From Micromonospora sp. C31 (lineage in GTDB: Bacteria > Actinomycetota > Actinomycetes > Mycobacteriales > Micromonosporaceae): 64,000 nucleotides of DNA. Where the stretch lies: assembly GCF_018070575.1 (NCBI RefSeq), contig NZ_JAGPXN010000014.1, positions 124,001 to 188,000 on the forward strand. The letters are read 5' to 3'. The notes under the pieces were generated by a model. The model had not been told where the DNA came from. It made no database searches and saw nothing but the letters and a program-made list of their open reading frames with translations. The translations under genes were made by a program, and so were the position numbers. Positions 32,153 through 40,324 of the stretch are shown in pieces; within the stretch, counting starts at the first letter, position 1; each line of letters begins with the position of its first letter.

Positions 32153-34039
32153 CTAGATGTCATCCTCGTCGAAGGCCGGGCGGACGCCCCGGGCGAACAT
32201 GATCTCGTCGTTGCTGGTGCCGGCGGCGACCATCGGCCACACCATGGCGTCCTTGCCGACGACGAAGTCGATGACCACCGGGGCGTCGTCGATGGCCATC
32301 GCGGCGGCGATGGTCCGGTCGACGTCCTCGGCGTTCTCGCAGCGCAGCCCCACGCAGCCGAGCGCCTCGGCCAGCTTCACGAAGTCGGGGATGCGGTGCT
32401 TGTGGGTGCCGAGGTCGGTGTTCGAGTAGCGCTCCCCGTAGAACAGGGTCTGCCACTGCCGCACCATGCCGAGGTTGCCGTTGTTGATCACGGCGATCTT
32501 GACCGGGATGCCCTCCAGCGCGCAGGTGGCCAGCTCCTGGTTGGTCATCTGGAAGCACCCGTCGCCGTCGACCGCCCACACCACCGTGTCGGGCTTGCCG
32601 ACCTTGGCGCCCATCGCCGCCGGCACCGCGTAGCCCATCGTGCCGAGGCCGCCGGAGTTCAGCCAGGTGTACGGCTTCTCGTAGGAGATGAACTGCGAGG
32701 CCCACATCTGGTGCTGGCCCACCCCCGCCACGTAGATCGCGTCCGGCCCGACCAGCTCGCCGAGCCGCTTGATCACGTGCTGCGGGGAGAGGGTTCCGTC
32801 GGCCGGGTCCTCGTAGCCCAGCGGGTACCGCTTGCGCAGGTCGTCGAGCTGGGTCCACCAGTCGGCGAGGTCGGCCCGCCGGCCGGCCGCCTGCTCGGTG
32901 CCCACCGCCGCGATCAGCTCGTCGACGACGTGCCGGGCGTCACCGACGATCGGCACGTCCGCGTGCCGGTTCTTGCCGATCTCGGCCGGGTCGATGTCGG
33001 CGTGCACCACCGCCGCGTCCGGGGCGAACGAGTCCAGCTTGCCGGTGACCCGGTCGTCGAAGCGGGCGCCCAGGGCCACGATCAGGTCGGCCTTCTGCAG
33101 GCCGTAGACCGCGGCGACCGTGCCGTGCATGCCCGGCATGCCCAGGTGCTGCGGGTGCGAGTCGGGGAACGCGCCGAGCGCCATCAGCGTGGTGACGACC
33201 GGGATCCCGGTCAGCTCGGCCAGCCGGCGCAGCCCCTCCGTGGCGCCGGCCTTGAGCACGCCGCCGCCGACGTAGAGCACCGGGCGCCGGGCGGTGGCCA
33301 TCAACCGGGCCGCCTCGCGGATCTGCTTGCCGTGCGGGTGCAGGGTCGGCCGGTAGCCGGGCAGGTCCAGCGTCGGCGGCCAGGTGAACGTGGTGTGCGC
33401 CTGGAGGACGTCCTTGGGGATGTCGACCAGGACCGGGCCGGGGCGGCCGGTGGCGGCCAGGTGGAACGCCTCGGCCAGCACCCGGGGAATCTCCTCGGGC
33501 TCCTGCACCAGGAAGTTGTGCTTGGTGATCGGCAGGGTGATGCCCTGGATGTCGGCCTCCTGGAAGGCGTCCGTACCGATCGAGGGGCGCGCGACCTGAC
33601 CGGTGATGGCCACGATCGGCACCGAGTCCATGTACGCGTCGGCGATCGGGGTGACCAGGTTCGTCGCGCCGGGACCGGAGGTGGCCATGCAGACCCCCAC
33701 CCGGCCGGTCGCCTGGGCGTAGCCCGTCGCCGCGTGCCCGGCGCCCTGCTCGTGGCGGACCAGGATGTGCCGGACGGTGGAGTCGTAGAGCGGGTCGTAC
33801 GCCGGCAGGATGGCGCCACCCGGGATGCCGAAGACGACGTCGACGCCGAGCGCCTCAAGCGACCGCACGAGGGAACCGGCGCCGCTGACCTCGGCCGGGG
33901 CGGGCGTGCGTACCCCCGGAACGGCCGGGGAGGCGGCGGCGCGGACGGCGCCGGCGGACTCGGCGTCGCTCGCGGGCTCGGCGACCGTGCGGGCCCGGCG
34001 GGCGGAGTGGGCGAGGGTCTCTGGCGTGGGTCTCGTCAT
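32153..34039 (-). CDS. ilvB: Acetolactate synthase large subunit
   Basis: A 628-residue ThDP/FAD enzyme for the first common step of valine, leucine and isoleucine synthesis. After an extension of about 52 residues come LEALGVDVVFGIPGGAILP, catalytic E97 in LVRHEQGAGHAA, the FAD region and the ThDP motif VDGDGCFQMTNQELATCALEGIPVKIAVINN. It is first in ilvBNC. The leader encodes a Leu/Val-containing peptide and ends in a U-tract terminator, so transcription is probably attenuated when branched-chain aminoacyl-tRNAs are plentiful. Confidence 0.98.
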   Translation of the reverse strand: MTRPTPETLAHSARRARTVAEPASDAESAGAVRAAASPAVPGVRTPAPAEVSGAGSLVRSLEALGVDVVFGIPGGAILPAYDPLYDSTVRHILVRHEQGAGHAATGYAQATGRVGVCMATSGPGATNLVTPIADAYMDSVPIVAITGQVARPSIGTDAFQEADIQGITLPITKHNFLVQEPEEIPRVLAEAFHLAATGRPGPVLVDIPKDVLQAHTTFTWPPTLDLPGYRPTLHPHGKQIREAARLMATARRPVLYVGGGVLKAGATEGLRRLAELTGIPVVTTLMALGAFPDSHPQHLGMPGMHGTVAAVYGLQKADLIVALGARFDDRVTGKLDSFAPDAAVVHADIDPAEIGKNRHADVPIVGDARHVVDELIAAVGTEQAAGRRADLADWWTQLDDLRKRYPLGYEDPADGTLSPQHVIKRLGELVGPDAIYVAGVGQHQMWASQFISYEKPYTWLNSGGLGTMGYAVPAAMGAKVGKPDTVVWAVDGDGCFQMTNQELATCALEGIPVKIAVINNGNLGMVRQWQTLFYGERYSNTDLGTHKHRIPDFVKLAEALGCVGLRCENAEDVDRTIAAAMAIDDAPVVIDFVVGKDAMVWPMVAAGTSNDEIMFARGVRPAFDEDDI

Positions 34040-34132
34040 GGCGGTTCAGGCCTTCGGCTGGAGTGGGTGCGGCGGTTCGAGCGGGTGACGCGGGCGCTGC
34101 CCGGCGTCGATGGGTCCGACGGCAACAAAAAA

Positions 34133-34156
34133 GCCCTCGTGCAGGATGCACGGGGC
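34133..34156 (-). terminator. Attenuator terminator of ilvB
   Basis: GCCCCGTGCA pairs with TGCACGAGGGC (one bulge) and is followed by TTTTTT (34132-34127) on the minus strand, about 90 nt before the ilvB start. Confidence 0.8.
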
Positions 34157-34157
34157 C

Positions 34158-34184
34158 AGCGCACTCTCGGCGGGAGAGTGCGCT
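34158..34184 (-). promoter_or_regulatory. Hairpin at the ilvB leader-peptide stop
   Basis: AGCGCACTCTC and GAGAGTGCGCT form a perfect 11-bp stem with a 5-nt loop. Its first base is the last base of the leader-peptide stop codon, so a terminating ribosome would keep it open. Confidence 0.65.
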
Positions 34185-34219
34185 CAGGTAAGTACTCGCA
34201 GCGACCGGTACGACGACAT
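34184..34219 (-). CDS. ilvB leader peptide
   Basis: An 11-codon frame MSSYRSLRVLT ending in TGA, with Leu-Arg-Val-Leu near the end. CAGGCT lies 7 nt before its ATG, and TTGACT is 17 bp further up, so the transcript likely starts at the ATG. Hairpin and U-tract terminator follow as expected for ribosome-mediated attenuation. Confidence 0.65.
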   Translation of the reverse strand: MSSYRSLRVLT

Positions 34220-34226
34220 GCGGTCA

Positions 34227-34255
34227 AGCCTGACGCATCTCACGCGATGAGTCAA
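34227..34255 (-). promoter_or_regulatory. ilvB operon promoter
   Basis: TTGACT (34255-34250) and CAGGCT (34232-34227) are exactly 17 bp apart on the minus strand; the leader-peptide ATG follows 7 nt later. Confidence 0.6.
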
Positions 34256-34307
34256 CTGATCCCACATGCTGGTTGACGGGCCAGCGGATCTCACCCGTCC
34301 GGGGTGC

Positions 34308-36650
34308 CTAGGAACCCCGCTCCACCTGCGCGGACCCCTGCTCGAAGGGGCGCGGGGCGGGCAGCCTCGGCAGCCGCCGGGGCGGCGGCGAAGCGGGCGG
34401 GCCGGCCGGGGCGGCGGCCGGGGCGGGTCGGGCCCCCGGCGACGTGGCCGCGTCCAGCATCGCCTCCAGGTGCTCGGCGGGAACGCCCCAGCCGAAGAGC
34501 GCCCCCTGGCCGAACCGGCAGCCGGCGGCCACCACGGCGGCCAGCTCCGTCGGCGTGGTCACCCCCTCGGCGACGACCTCCAGGCCGAGCTGGTGGCCGA
34601 GGCGCATGACGATGTCGACCATCGGCGCGAACGCCGGGCCGTCCCTGTCCACCGGCCGCACCGGCTCGTGCTCCGCGACCAGCCCGTGATCGATCTTGAG
34701 GATGTCGATCGGCAGGCGGCGTAGCTGCCCCAGCGAGGAGTAGCCGGCGCCGAAGTCGTCCAGCGCGATCCGGACACCGGTTGCCCGCAGCGCCGTCAAC
34801 CGCCGGATCAGCTCGTCCAGGTCCGTCGCGACGGCGTGCTCGGTGACCTCCAGCACCAGCCGCTGCGGCGGCACGTGGTGGGCGCGCAGCGCCTCGGCGA
34901 CCTGGACCACGTACGCCGGGGCGTGCAGCTCGCGGGGGGACACGTTGACCGAGACCCAGACGTCGTGGCCGTCGGCCAGCCAGCGGGAGAGCTGGTGGCA
35001 GGCCTGGTGCAGCACCCAGGCGCCCAGCTTGGCGATCATCCCGCACTCCTCGGCCAGCGGGATGAACTCGTCCGGGCCGACGTTGCCCAGCACCGGATGA
35101 CGCCAGCGCAGCAGCGCCTCCGCGCCGACCGGGCGCACCGAGGGCAGCGAGGCCACCGGCTGGAACACCAGACGCAGCTCGTCGCGCTCGATCGCGCCGC
35201 GCAGCTCGTGCTCCAGCGTCGTGCGTCGGCGCAGCAGCTCGTCGTACGCGGCGTCGTAGCGTTCGATGCGGTTCTTGCCGCGCTGCTTGGCGTAGCGCAG
35301 CGCCAGGTCGGCGTGGCGCAGCAGCAGCTCCACGTCGGGCTCCCCGGCCCAGCCGGCCACCCCGATGCTCACCGACAGGAAGACCGGCCCCTCCGGCTGG
35401 TCGTAGGCGTGCCCGAGCACCCCGAGCAGGCGCTCGGCGACCCGGTCCGCGTCGGCGGGGTGGCCGTGCATCAGCACCGCGAACTCGTCACCGCCGAGGC
35501 GGGCCGCCACGTCACCGGGGCGCAGGTTGGCGCGCAGCCGCCCGCCCACCTCGGCCAGCACCGCGTCGCCCACGTCGTGGCCCCGCATGTCGTTGACGTG
35601 CTTGAAGCCGTCGAGGTCGAGCCCGAGCAGCACGCAGGGGGCGCCAACCCCGGCGCAGCGGTGCAGCGCCTGCAACAGCCCCCGCCGGTTCGCCAGCCCG
35701 GTCAGCTGGTCGGTGTGCGCCAGCTCGCGGAAGTGCGCCTCGCGCTCGGCCAGCCGCCGCGCGTAGCCGCGCACGTCGTGCAGCGTCAGGTACTGCCGGG
35801 TCACCAGGGCGAAGCCCTCCATGCTGCCGGCGACGATGCCGAGCGCGTCGAACCGCCCGTCCTGGAGCAGGTGGTACATCGCCGAGGCGGCCATCGCGAA
35901 CATCGGCACGAACGCGTACGCGCCGTCGCGGCGGATCAGGTCGGCCGCCGGCCGGGCCGCCGCGTCCAGCCCCCGGGCGGCCCACGCGGCGGCGACCAGG
36001 CCGGCGGCGAGCACCCCCGCCCCGACCAGCGCGACGCCCGGCCCGGCCTGGCAGAGGCCGGTGGCGATGCCCAGCCCGCCGCAAGTCACGGCGGTTGCCC
36101 CGGTGCCGAGCCAGGCGGCGGGACCGCGCGGCGGCGGGGCACGGAAGGCCACGATCAGGGCGATCCCGGCGGTCAGGGCCGCGCTGACCGTGGCGAGCAG
36201 GATCGGCGCGCAGGCCGCCGGGGTGGCGTCGCCGAGCAGTCGGGTGGGCTCGGAGAAGAGCACCCAGCCCACGAACCAGAACGCCGCCGCCATCACCAGG
36301 CCGTCGAGCGCCAGCCGGGCGGTGGCCGCCGCCGTGGCGGCCACGCCGGGCAGCCGGAGCAGCCCGGTGGAGAAGAGCAGCCCCGTCGCCGCCGTGCCGA
36401 TCGACACGACGCCGGCCCAGCCGGTACTCCGCTGCACGGCGTGCCCCGTGTGCCCGGCGGTGGAGAGCGCCACGGCCACCCCGAGCAGCAGGGTCACCAG
36501 CGCCACCCCCGACGCGGCGGCGAGCAGGGCGTACGCCTGCCGGTGCGGCCCCGGGCGACGCCGGGCGTCGGCGGCCGACAGCGTGGCGGCCACCGCGGCG
36601 ACCAGCCCGCACAGCACCGCGACCGCGACCATGCCCGGGGGGAACTGCAC
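34308..36650 (-). CDS. Membrane GGDEF-EAL protein, both domains intact
   Basis: A 780-residue c-di-GMP enzyme. The first 290 residues hold about eight or nine membrane helices of no named sensor type. The GGDEF domain has RLGGDEFAVL (about 385) with RPGD five residues before it, the usual inhibitory site. The EAL domain has GAEALLRW (about 510), VNVSPREL, LEVTEHAV, ALDDFGAGYSSL (about 629), LKIDHGLV and VVAEGV, so phosphodiesterase residues are complete. Both synthesis and breakdown are possible. GTG 36650 has CACAGT 6 nt upstream. The C-terminal tail is Pro/Ala-rich. Confidence 0.93.
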   Translation of the reverse strand: MQFPPGMVAVAVLCGLVAAVAATLSAADARRRPGPHRQAYALLAAASGVALVTLLLGVAVALSTAGHTGHAVQRSTGWAGVVSIGTAATGLLFSTGLLRLPGVAATAAATARLALDGLVMAAAFWFVGWVLFSEPTRLLGDATPAACAPILLATVSAALTAGIALIVAFRAPPPRGPAAWLGTGATAVTCGGLGIATGLCQAGPGVALVGAGVLAAGLVAAAWAARGLDAAARPAADLIRRDGAYAFVPMFAMAASAMYHLLQDGRFDALGIVAGSMEGFALVTRQYLTLHDVRGYARRLAEREAHFRELAHTDQLTGLANRRGLLQALHRCAGVGAPCVLLGLDLDGFKHVNDMRGHDVGDAVLAEVGGRLRANLRPGDVAARLGGDEFAVLMHGHPADADRVAERLLGVLGHAYDQPEGPVFLSVSIGVAGWAGEPDVELLLRHADLALRYAKQRGKNRIERYDAAYDELLRRRTTLEHELRGAIERDELRLVFQPVASLPSVRPVGAEALLRWRHPVLGNVGPDEFIPLAEECGMIAKLGAWVLHQACHQLSRWLADGHDVWVSVNVSPRELHAPAYVVQVAEALRAHHVPPQRLVLEVTEHAVATDLDELIRRLTALRATGVRIALDDFGAGYSSLGQLRRLPIDILKIDHGLVAEHEPVRPVDRDGPAFAPMVDIVMRLGHQLGLEVVAEGVTTPTELAAVVAAGCRFGQGALFGWGVPAEHLEAMLDAATSPGARPAPAAAPAGPPASPPPRRLPRLPAPRPFEQGSAQVERGS

Positions 36651-36656
36651 GTGCCA

Positions 36657-36662
36657 ACTGTG
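36657..36662 (-). promoter_or_regulatory. -10-like hexamer 6 nt before a start
   Basis: On the minus strand CACAGT is followed by exactly 6 nt and the GTG of the GGDEF-EAL gene. Confidence 0.3.
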
Positions 36663-36747
36663 CCGGATGCGCGCCCCCTGCGGGAGCCCGGGTGTGCATC
36701 CTTTGGGACACGGCGCGTACGGCGGCCGGCCGCCGCAGCGACGGTGT

Positions 36748-36753
36748 CACACT
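36748..36753 (+). promoter_or_regulatory. -10-like hexamer before ilvD
   Basis: CACACT is followed by 7 nt and the ATG at 36761; no Shine-Dalgarno is present. Confidence 0.35.
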
Positions 36754-36760
36754 GGTGGGC

Positions 36761-38608
36761 ATGCCTGAGCTGCGGTCGAAGACCTCCACGCACGGTCGGA
36801 CGATGGCCGGCGCCCGGGCCCTGTGGCGGGCCACCGGGATGACCGACGACGACTTCGGCAAGCCGATCGTCGCCGTCGCCAACAGCTTCACCCAGTTCGT
36901 CCCCGGTCACGTGCATCTCAAGGACATGGGCGGCCTGGTCGCCGAGGCGGTGGCCGAGGCGGGCGGGGTGGGCCGCGAGTTCAACACCATCGCCGTGGAC
37001 GACGGCATCGCCATGGGCCACGGCGGCATGCTCTACTCCCTGCCCAGCCGCGAGCTGATCGCCGACGCGGTGGAGTACATGGTCAACGCCCACTGCGCCG
37101 ACGCCCTGGTCTGCATCTCCAACTGCGACAAGATCACTCCGGGCATGCTGCTGGCCGCCCTGCGGCTGAACATCCCCACCGTCTTCGTCTCCGGCGGGCC
37201 GATGGAGGCCGGCAAGACCGTCGCGATCGAGGGCGTCGTGCACTCCAAGATCGACCTGATCGACGCCATGATCGCCTCCTCCAACGAGGCGGTCACCGAC
37301 GACCAGCTCGGCGAGATCGAGCGGTCGGCCTGCCCCACCTGCGGCTCCTGCTCCGGCATGTTCACCGCCAACTCGATGAACTGCCTCACCGAGGCGATCG
37401 GCCTGGCGCTGCCGGGCAACGGCTCGACGCTGGCGACCCACGCCGCACGCCGGTCGCTGTTCGTCGAGGCCGGCCGCACCGCCGTGGAGATCGCCAAGCG
37501 GTGGTACGACGGCGACGACGCCGCCGTGCTGCCCCGCGCGATCGCCAGCCGCGCCGCGTTCGAGAACGCGGTCGCCCTGGACGTGGCGATGGGCGGCTCG
37601 ACCAACACGATCCTGCACCTGCTCGCCGCCGCCCGCGAGGCCGAGCTGGACTTCGGCGTCGCGGACATCGACGCCGTCTCCCGCCGGGTGCCCTGTCTGG
37701 CCAAGGTCGCCCCGAACTCCCCGCAGTACCACATGGAGGACGTGCACCGGGCCGGCGGAATCCCGGCCATCCTCGGCGAACTGGACCGGGCCGGCCTGCT
37801 GCACCGCGACGTGCACGCGGTGCACTCCCCCAGCCTTCAGCGCTGGCTCGCCGACTGGGACGTCCGGGGCGGTTCGGCGACGGCGGAGGCGGTCGAGCTG
37901 TTCCACGCCGCCCCGGGCGGGGTGCGCACCACCGAGCCGTTCTCCACCACCAACCGCTGGTCCTCGCTGGACACCGACGCGGCCACCGGCTGCGTACGGG
38001 ACCTCGCCCACGCCTACAGCGCCGACGGCGGGCTGGCCATCCTGCACGGCAACCTGGCCCCGGAGGGCTGCGTGGTGAAGACCGCCGGGGTGCCCGAGGA
38101 GTGCCTGACCTTCCGGGGCCCGGCCAAGGTCTACGAGTCGCAGGACGACGCCGTCGAGGCGATCCTCAACAAGCGCATCGTCGCCGGCGACGTGGTGGTG
38201 ATCCGCTACGAGGGGCCGAAGGGCGGCCCCGGCATGCAGGAGATGCTCTACCCCACCTCGTTCCTCAAGGGCCGGGGGCTGGGCCGTTCCTGCGCGCTGC
38301 TCACCGACGGGCGCTTCTCCGGCGGCACCTCGGGGCTGTCCATCGGGCACGTCTCACCGGAGGCGGCCTCCGGCGGCCTGATCGCCCTCGTCGAGACCGG
38401 CGACGAGATCGTCATCGACATCCCGGCCCGCTCGGTCGAGCTGGACGTGGCCCCCGACGTGCTCCAGGCCCGCCGGATCGCGCAGGAGAAGCGTGACCGG
38501 CCGTACACCCCGGTCGACCGGCAGCGGCCGGTGTCCGCGGCGCTGCGCGCGTACGCCTCGATGGCGACCTCGGCCAGCGACGGCGCCTACCGCCGGGTGC
38601 CCGAGTAG
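36761..38608 (+). CDS. ilvD: Dihydroxy-acid dehydratase
   Basis: A 615-residue Fe-S dehydratase making the 2-oxo acids of valine and isoleucine. It is the E. coli-like long form: SKTSTHGRTMAGARALWRATGM, NSFTQFVPGHVHL, cluster cysteine C122 in ISNCDK, and CPTCGSC at 191-197, then GGSTNTILHLLA and LTDGRFSGGTSGLSIGHVSPE. ATG 36761 fits the family start; the GTG two codons earlier is less likely. It is transcribed alone, divergent from the GGDEF-EAL gene, and ends at a hairpin. Confidence 0.97.
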   Translation: MPELRSKTSTHGRTMAGARALWRATGMTDDDFGKPIVAVANSFTQFVPGHVHLKDMGGLVAEAVAEAGGVGREFNTIAVDDGIAMGHGGMLYSLPSRELIADAVEYMVNAHCADALVCISNCDKITPGMLLAALRLNIPTVFVSGGPMEAGKTVAIEGVVHSKIDLIDAMIASSNEAVTDDQLGEIERSACPTCGSCSGMFTANSMNCLTEAIGLALPGNGSTLATHAARRSLFVEAGRTAVEIAKRWYDGDDAAVLPRAIASRAAFENAVALDVAMGGSTNTILHLLAAAREAELDFGVADIDAVSRRVPCLAKVAPNSPQYHMEDVHRAGGIPAILGELDRAGLLHRDVHAVHSPSLQRWLADWDVRGGSATAEAVELFHAAPGGVRTTEPFSTTNRWSSLDTDAATGCVRDLAHAYSADGGLAILHGNLAPEGCVVKTAGVPEECLTFRGPAKVYESQDDAVEAILNKRIVAGDVVVIRYEGPKGGPGMQEMLYPTSFLKGRGLGRSCALLTDGRFSGGTSGLSIGHVSPEAASGGLIALVETGDEIVIDIPARSVELDVAPDVLQARRIAQEKRDRPYTPVDRQRPVSAALRAYASMATSASDGAYRRVPE

Positions 38609-38709
38609 GCCGCCCGCCGAGCCTCGTCGGAGCTTCCCTCCGGACGTTCCACCGTCGGGCCGAGTCGTCGATCGTCACTGCCCGCCGACGGTGGCCGGTG
38701 GACGATGCC

Positions 38710-38744
38710 GGGGCCGCCTCGTGGGCATTTCACGAGACGGCCCC
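38710..38744. terminator. Bidirectional terminator after ilvD
   Basis: A 14-bp stem (GGGGCCGCCTCGTG with CACGAGACGGCCCC, one wobble) around a 7-nt loop lies between convergent ilvD and the repeat-protein gene. Confidence 0.75.
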
Positions 38745-38776
38745 GACGGTCTCAGCCGCTGCCCGAAGGTGGGGGG

Positions 38777-39499
38777 TCAGGCCAACCTGGTGATCCAGTA
38801 GCTCAGGTGAGGGCCGCAGTTGAGCGGATCGGTCTGTGACCTGGTGACCACCCAGCCCGCCGGCACGGGGGTCGCCGAGCAGATGTGCATACCGTTGGTC
38901 AGCTGGTTGGTGATCCAGTAGCTCAGGTGGGCACCACAGTTGAGCGGATCGGTCTGTGACCTGGTGACCACCCAGCCCGCCGGCACGGGGGTCGCCGAGC
39001 AGATGTGCATACCGTTGGTCAGCTGGTTGGTGATCCAGTAGTTCAGATGGGCACCACAGTCCGCGGGAACCGTCTGGGACCTGGTGACCAGCCAGCCCGC
39101 CGGCACCCGGGTGGCCGAGCAGATGAGCATGCCGTTGTACATGGCGCTGGTGATCCAGTAGTTCAGGTGGGGACCGCAGTCCGCGGGAACCGTCTGGGAC
39201 CTGGTGACGACCCAGCCCGCGGGCACATGGGTGGCGGAGCAGATGAGCATCCCATTGCGGAGATCATTGGTGATCCAGTAGAGGAGACCGGTGCCGCAGT
39301 TGGCCGAGTCCCTCTTCGCGCTGGTGACCACCCAGCCGGCAGGCACCGGGCTGGACGAACACATCGTGGTGGTGGCAGCCTGCGCGGCAGGGGCGGGCAT
39401 CGCCACCGAGATGCCGAGGCTGGCGACGACGAACGCCAGTGCCAGCAGAACTCGATGGGTGACTTTCAGGAACCTGCCGCGATTCTGGTTTGCTTGCAC
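38777..39499 (-). CDS. Secreted protein with five 40-residue repeats
   Basis: A 240-residue secreted protein of unknown function. A Sec signal peptide ending APAAQA is followed by five tandem repeats with consensus M.ICSAT.VPAGWVVT, then S/Q/D-rich residues, NCG, and L.YWIT. Each repeat has two cysteines about 20 residues apart, which could form an internal disulfide; a Trp and a Tyr-Trp pair are invariant. There is no membrane anchor or wall-sorting signal. GTG 39499 has AAGGAG 5 nt upstream. The next gene upstream encodes a two-repeat paralogue. Repeat composition suggests small beta units for binding; carbohydrate or protein ligands are possible. Confidence 0.75.
   Translation of the reverse strand: MQANQNRGRFLKVTHRVLLALAFVVASLGISVAMPAPAAQAATTTMCSSSPVPAGWVVTSAKRDSANCGTGLLYWITNDLRNGMLICSATHVPAGWVVTRSQTVPADCGPHLNYWITSAMYNGMLICSATRVPAGWLVTRSQTVPADCGAHLNYWITNQLTNGMHICSATPVPAGWVVTRSQTDPLNCGAHLSYWITNQLTNGMHICSATPVPAGWVVTRSQTDPLNCGPHLSYWITRLA
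38791..39391 (-). repeat. Five 120-bp coding repeats
   Basis: The phrase TGATCCAGTA recurs at 38791, 38911, 39031, 39151 and 39271, exactly 120 bp apart. The units at 38821-38940 and 38941-39060 differ at only two bases, pointing to a very recent duplication; the units encoding the N-terminal end are more divergent. Confidence 0.95.
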
Positions 39500-39621
39500 A
39501 GAAACTCCTTCGTTCCGAGCGGTCTTGCCGCACGTCCGACGGGAACTGGTCCTTACCGGGGCAGGATCCGCCGCTGGAACGCCGATTCGGATCCTCGCCT
39601 GCCGGTCCTCGGAACGAGGTG

Positions 39622-39981
39622 TCAGACCATTCTCCTGATCCAGTAGCTGATGTGCGGGCCGCAGTTGCCCGAGTTCACCTGCGCCTGCGTCACCAGCCAG
39701 CCTTCGGGCACTCGCGTGGCGGAGCAGATGTGCATGCCGTCGTACATGTCGTTGGTGATCCAGTAGTGCAGGTGAGGGCCGCAGGTCAGCGGGTCGACCC
39801 GCGCCTGGGTGACCACGTAGCCGGCCGGGACCGGGGTGGCGGAGCACATGCTGAAGCTGGCGGCCTGTGCGGGACTGGAGACCCCGAGGGAGAAGCCGAG
39901 GGCGGCGACGGTGGTGGCCAGTGCCAGCAGGGCTCGGCGCAGGGCTTTCAGAAATCTACGGGGGTGCTGTCGGGTCTGCAC
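39622..39981 (-). CDS. Secreted protein with two 40-residue repeats
   Basis: A 119-residue paralogue of the protein at 38777-39499. The signal peptides match (RFLK...R.LLALA..VA.LG.S.) and two repeats follow, CSATPVPAGYVVT and CSATRVPEGWLVT, each with NCG or TCG and YWI. It lacks any other domain. GTG 39981 has AAGGAGG about 5 nt upstream. The two genes lie in the same direction 122 nt apart and probably arose by gene duplication followed by repeat gain in the downstream copy. Confidence 0.72.
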   Translation of the reverse strand: MQTRQHPRRFLKALRRALLALATTVAALGFSLGVSSPAQAASFSMCSATPVPAGYVVTQARVDPLTCGPHLHYWITNDMYDGMHICSATRVPEGWLVTQAQVNSGNCGPHISYWIRRMV

Positions 39982-40234
39982 GTGTCCTCCTTCATTCCGG
40001 GCGATGTCACCGTTGATCGGATCCCCGCCGGCAGGCCCCGGGGCCTGGACGACGAGGGTCATGGATGCCGAACGCGGAGAGCGGACGATCCGAACGGCCG
40101 CCCTGTCCCGGGTACGACCCGGAACACAGGCGGCTCTCCCGCGGGGCGACCGGCCGACGCGGCCTACGTCAACCCTCCGAAAGGACAGCTCCATGGAGGA
40201 CATTTGATCAGCGGCAGCCCCACCCTGGGTAATA
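39982..40234. other. Long region before the two-repeat gene
   Basis: No gene is seen. If transcription starts near the palindromes at 40235-40267 the mRNA leader would be about 240 nt. The frame of the two-repeat gene stays open upstream but its composition and signal peptide place the start at 39981. Confidence 0.4.
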
Positions 40235-40267
40235 CCAACCGGTATCGATGCCCATATCATCGATGAT
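40230..40267. promoter_or_regulatory. Cluster of nested palindromes
   Basis: Three inverted repeats overlap: ATACC-AACC-GGTAT, ATCGATG-CCCATAT-CATCGAT and the perfect ATCATCGATGAT (40256-40267). They lie in an A+T-richer stretch upstream of the two-repeat gene and just past the mannosidase stop, and look like an operator region. Confidence 0.45.
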
Positions 40268-40324
40268 CGCGGCCGACGACCGGCCGGACGCCCAGGTCGG
40301 CAGGGCCCGGCACCGCGCGCGTCG

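Noticed and set aside
38791..39391. Regular 120-bp repeats considered as a CRISPR or satellite
   Set aside because: Units are contiguous, in frame and code for a protein repeat. No unique spacers separate them.
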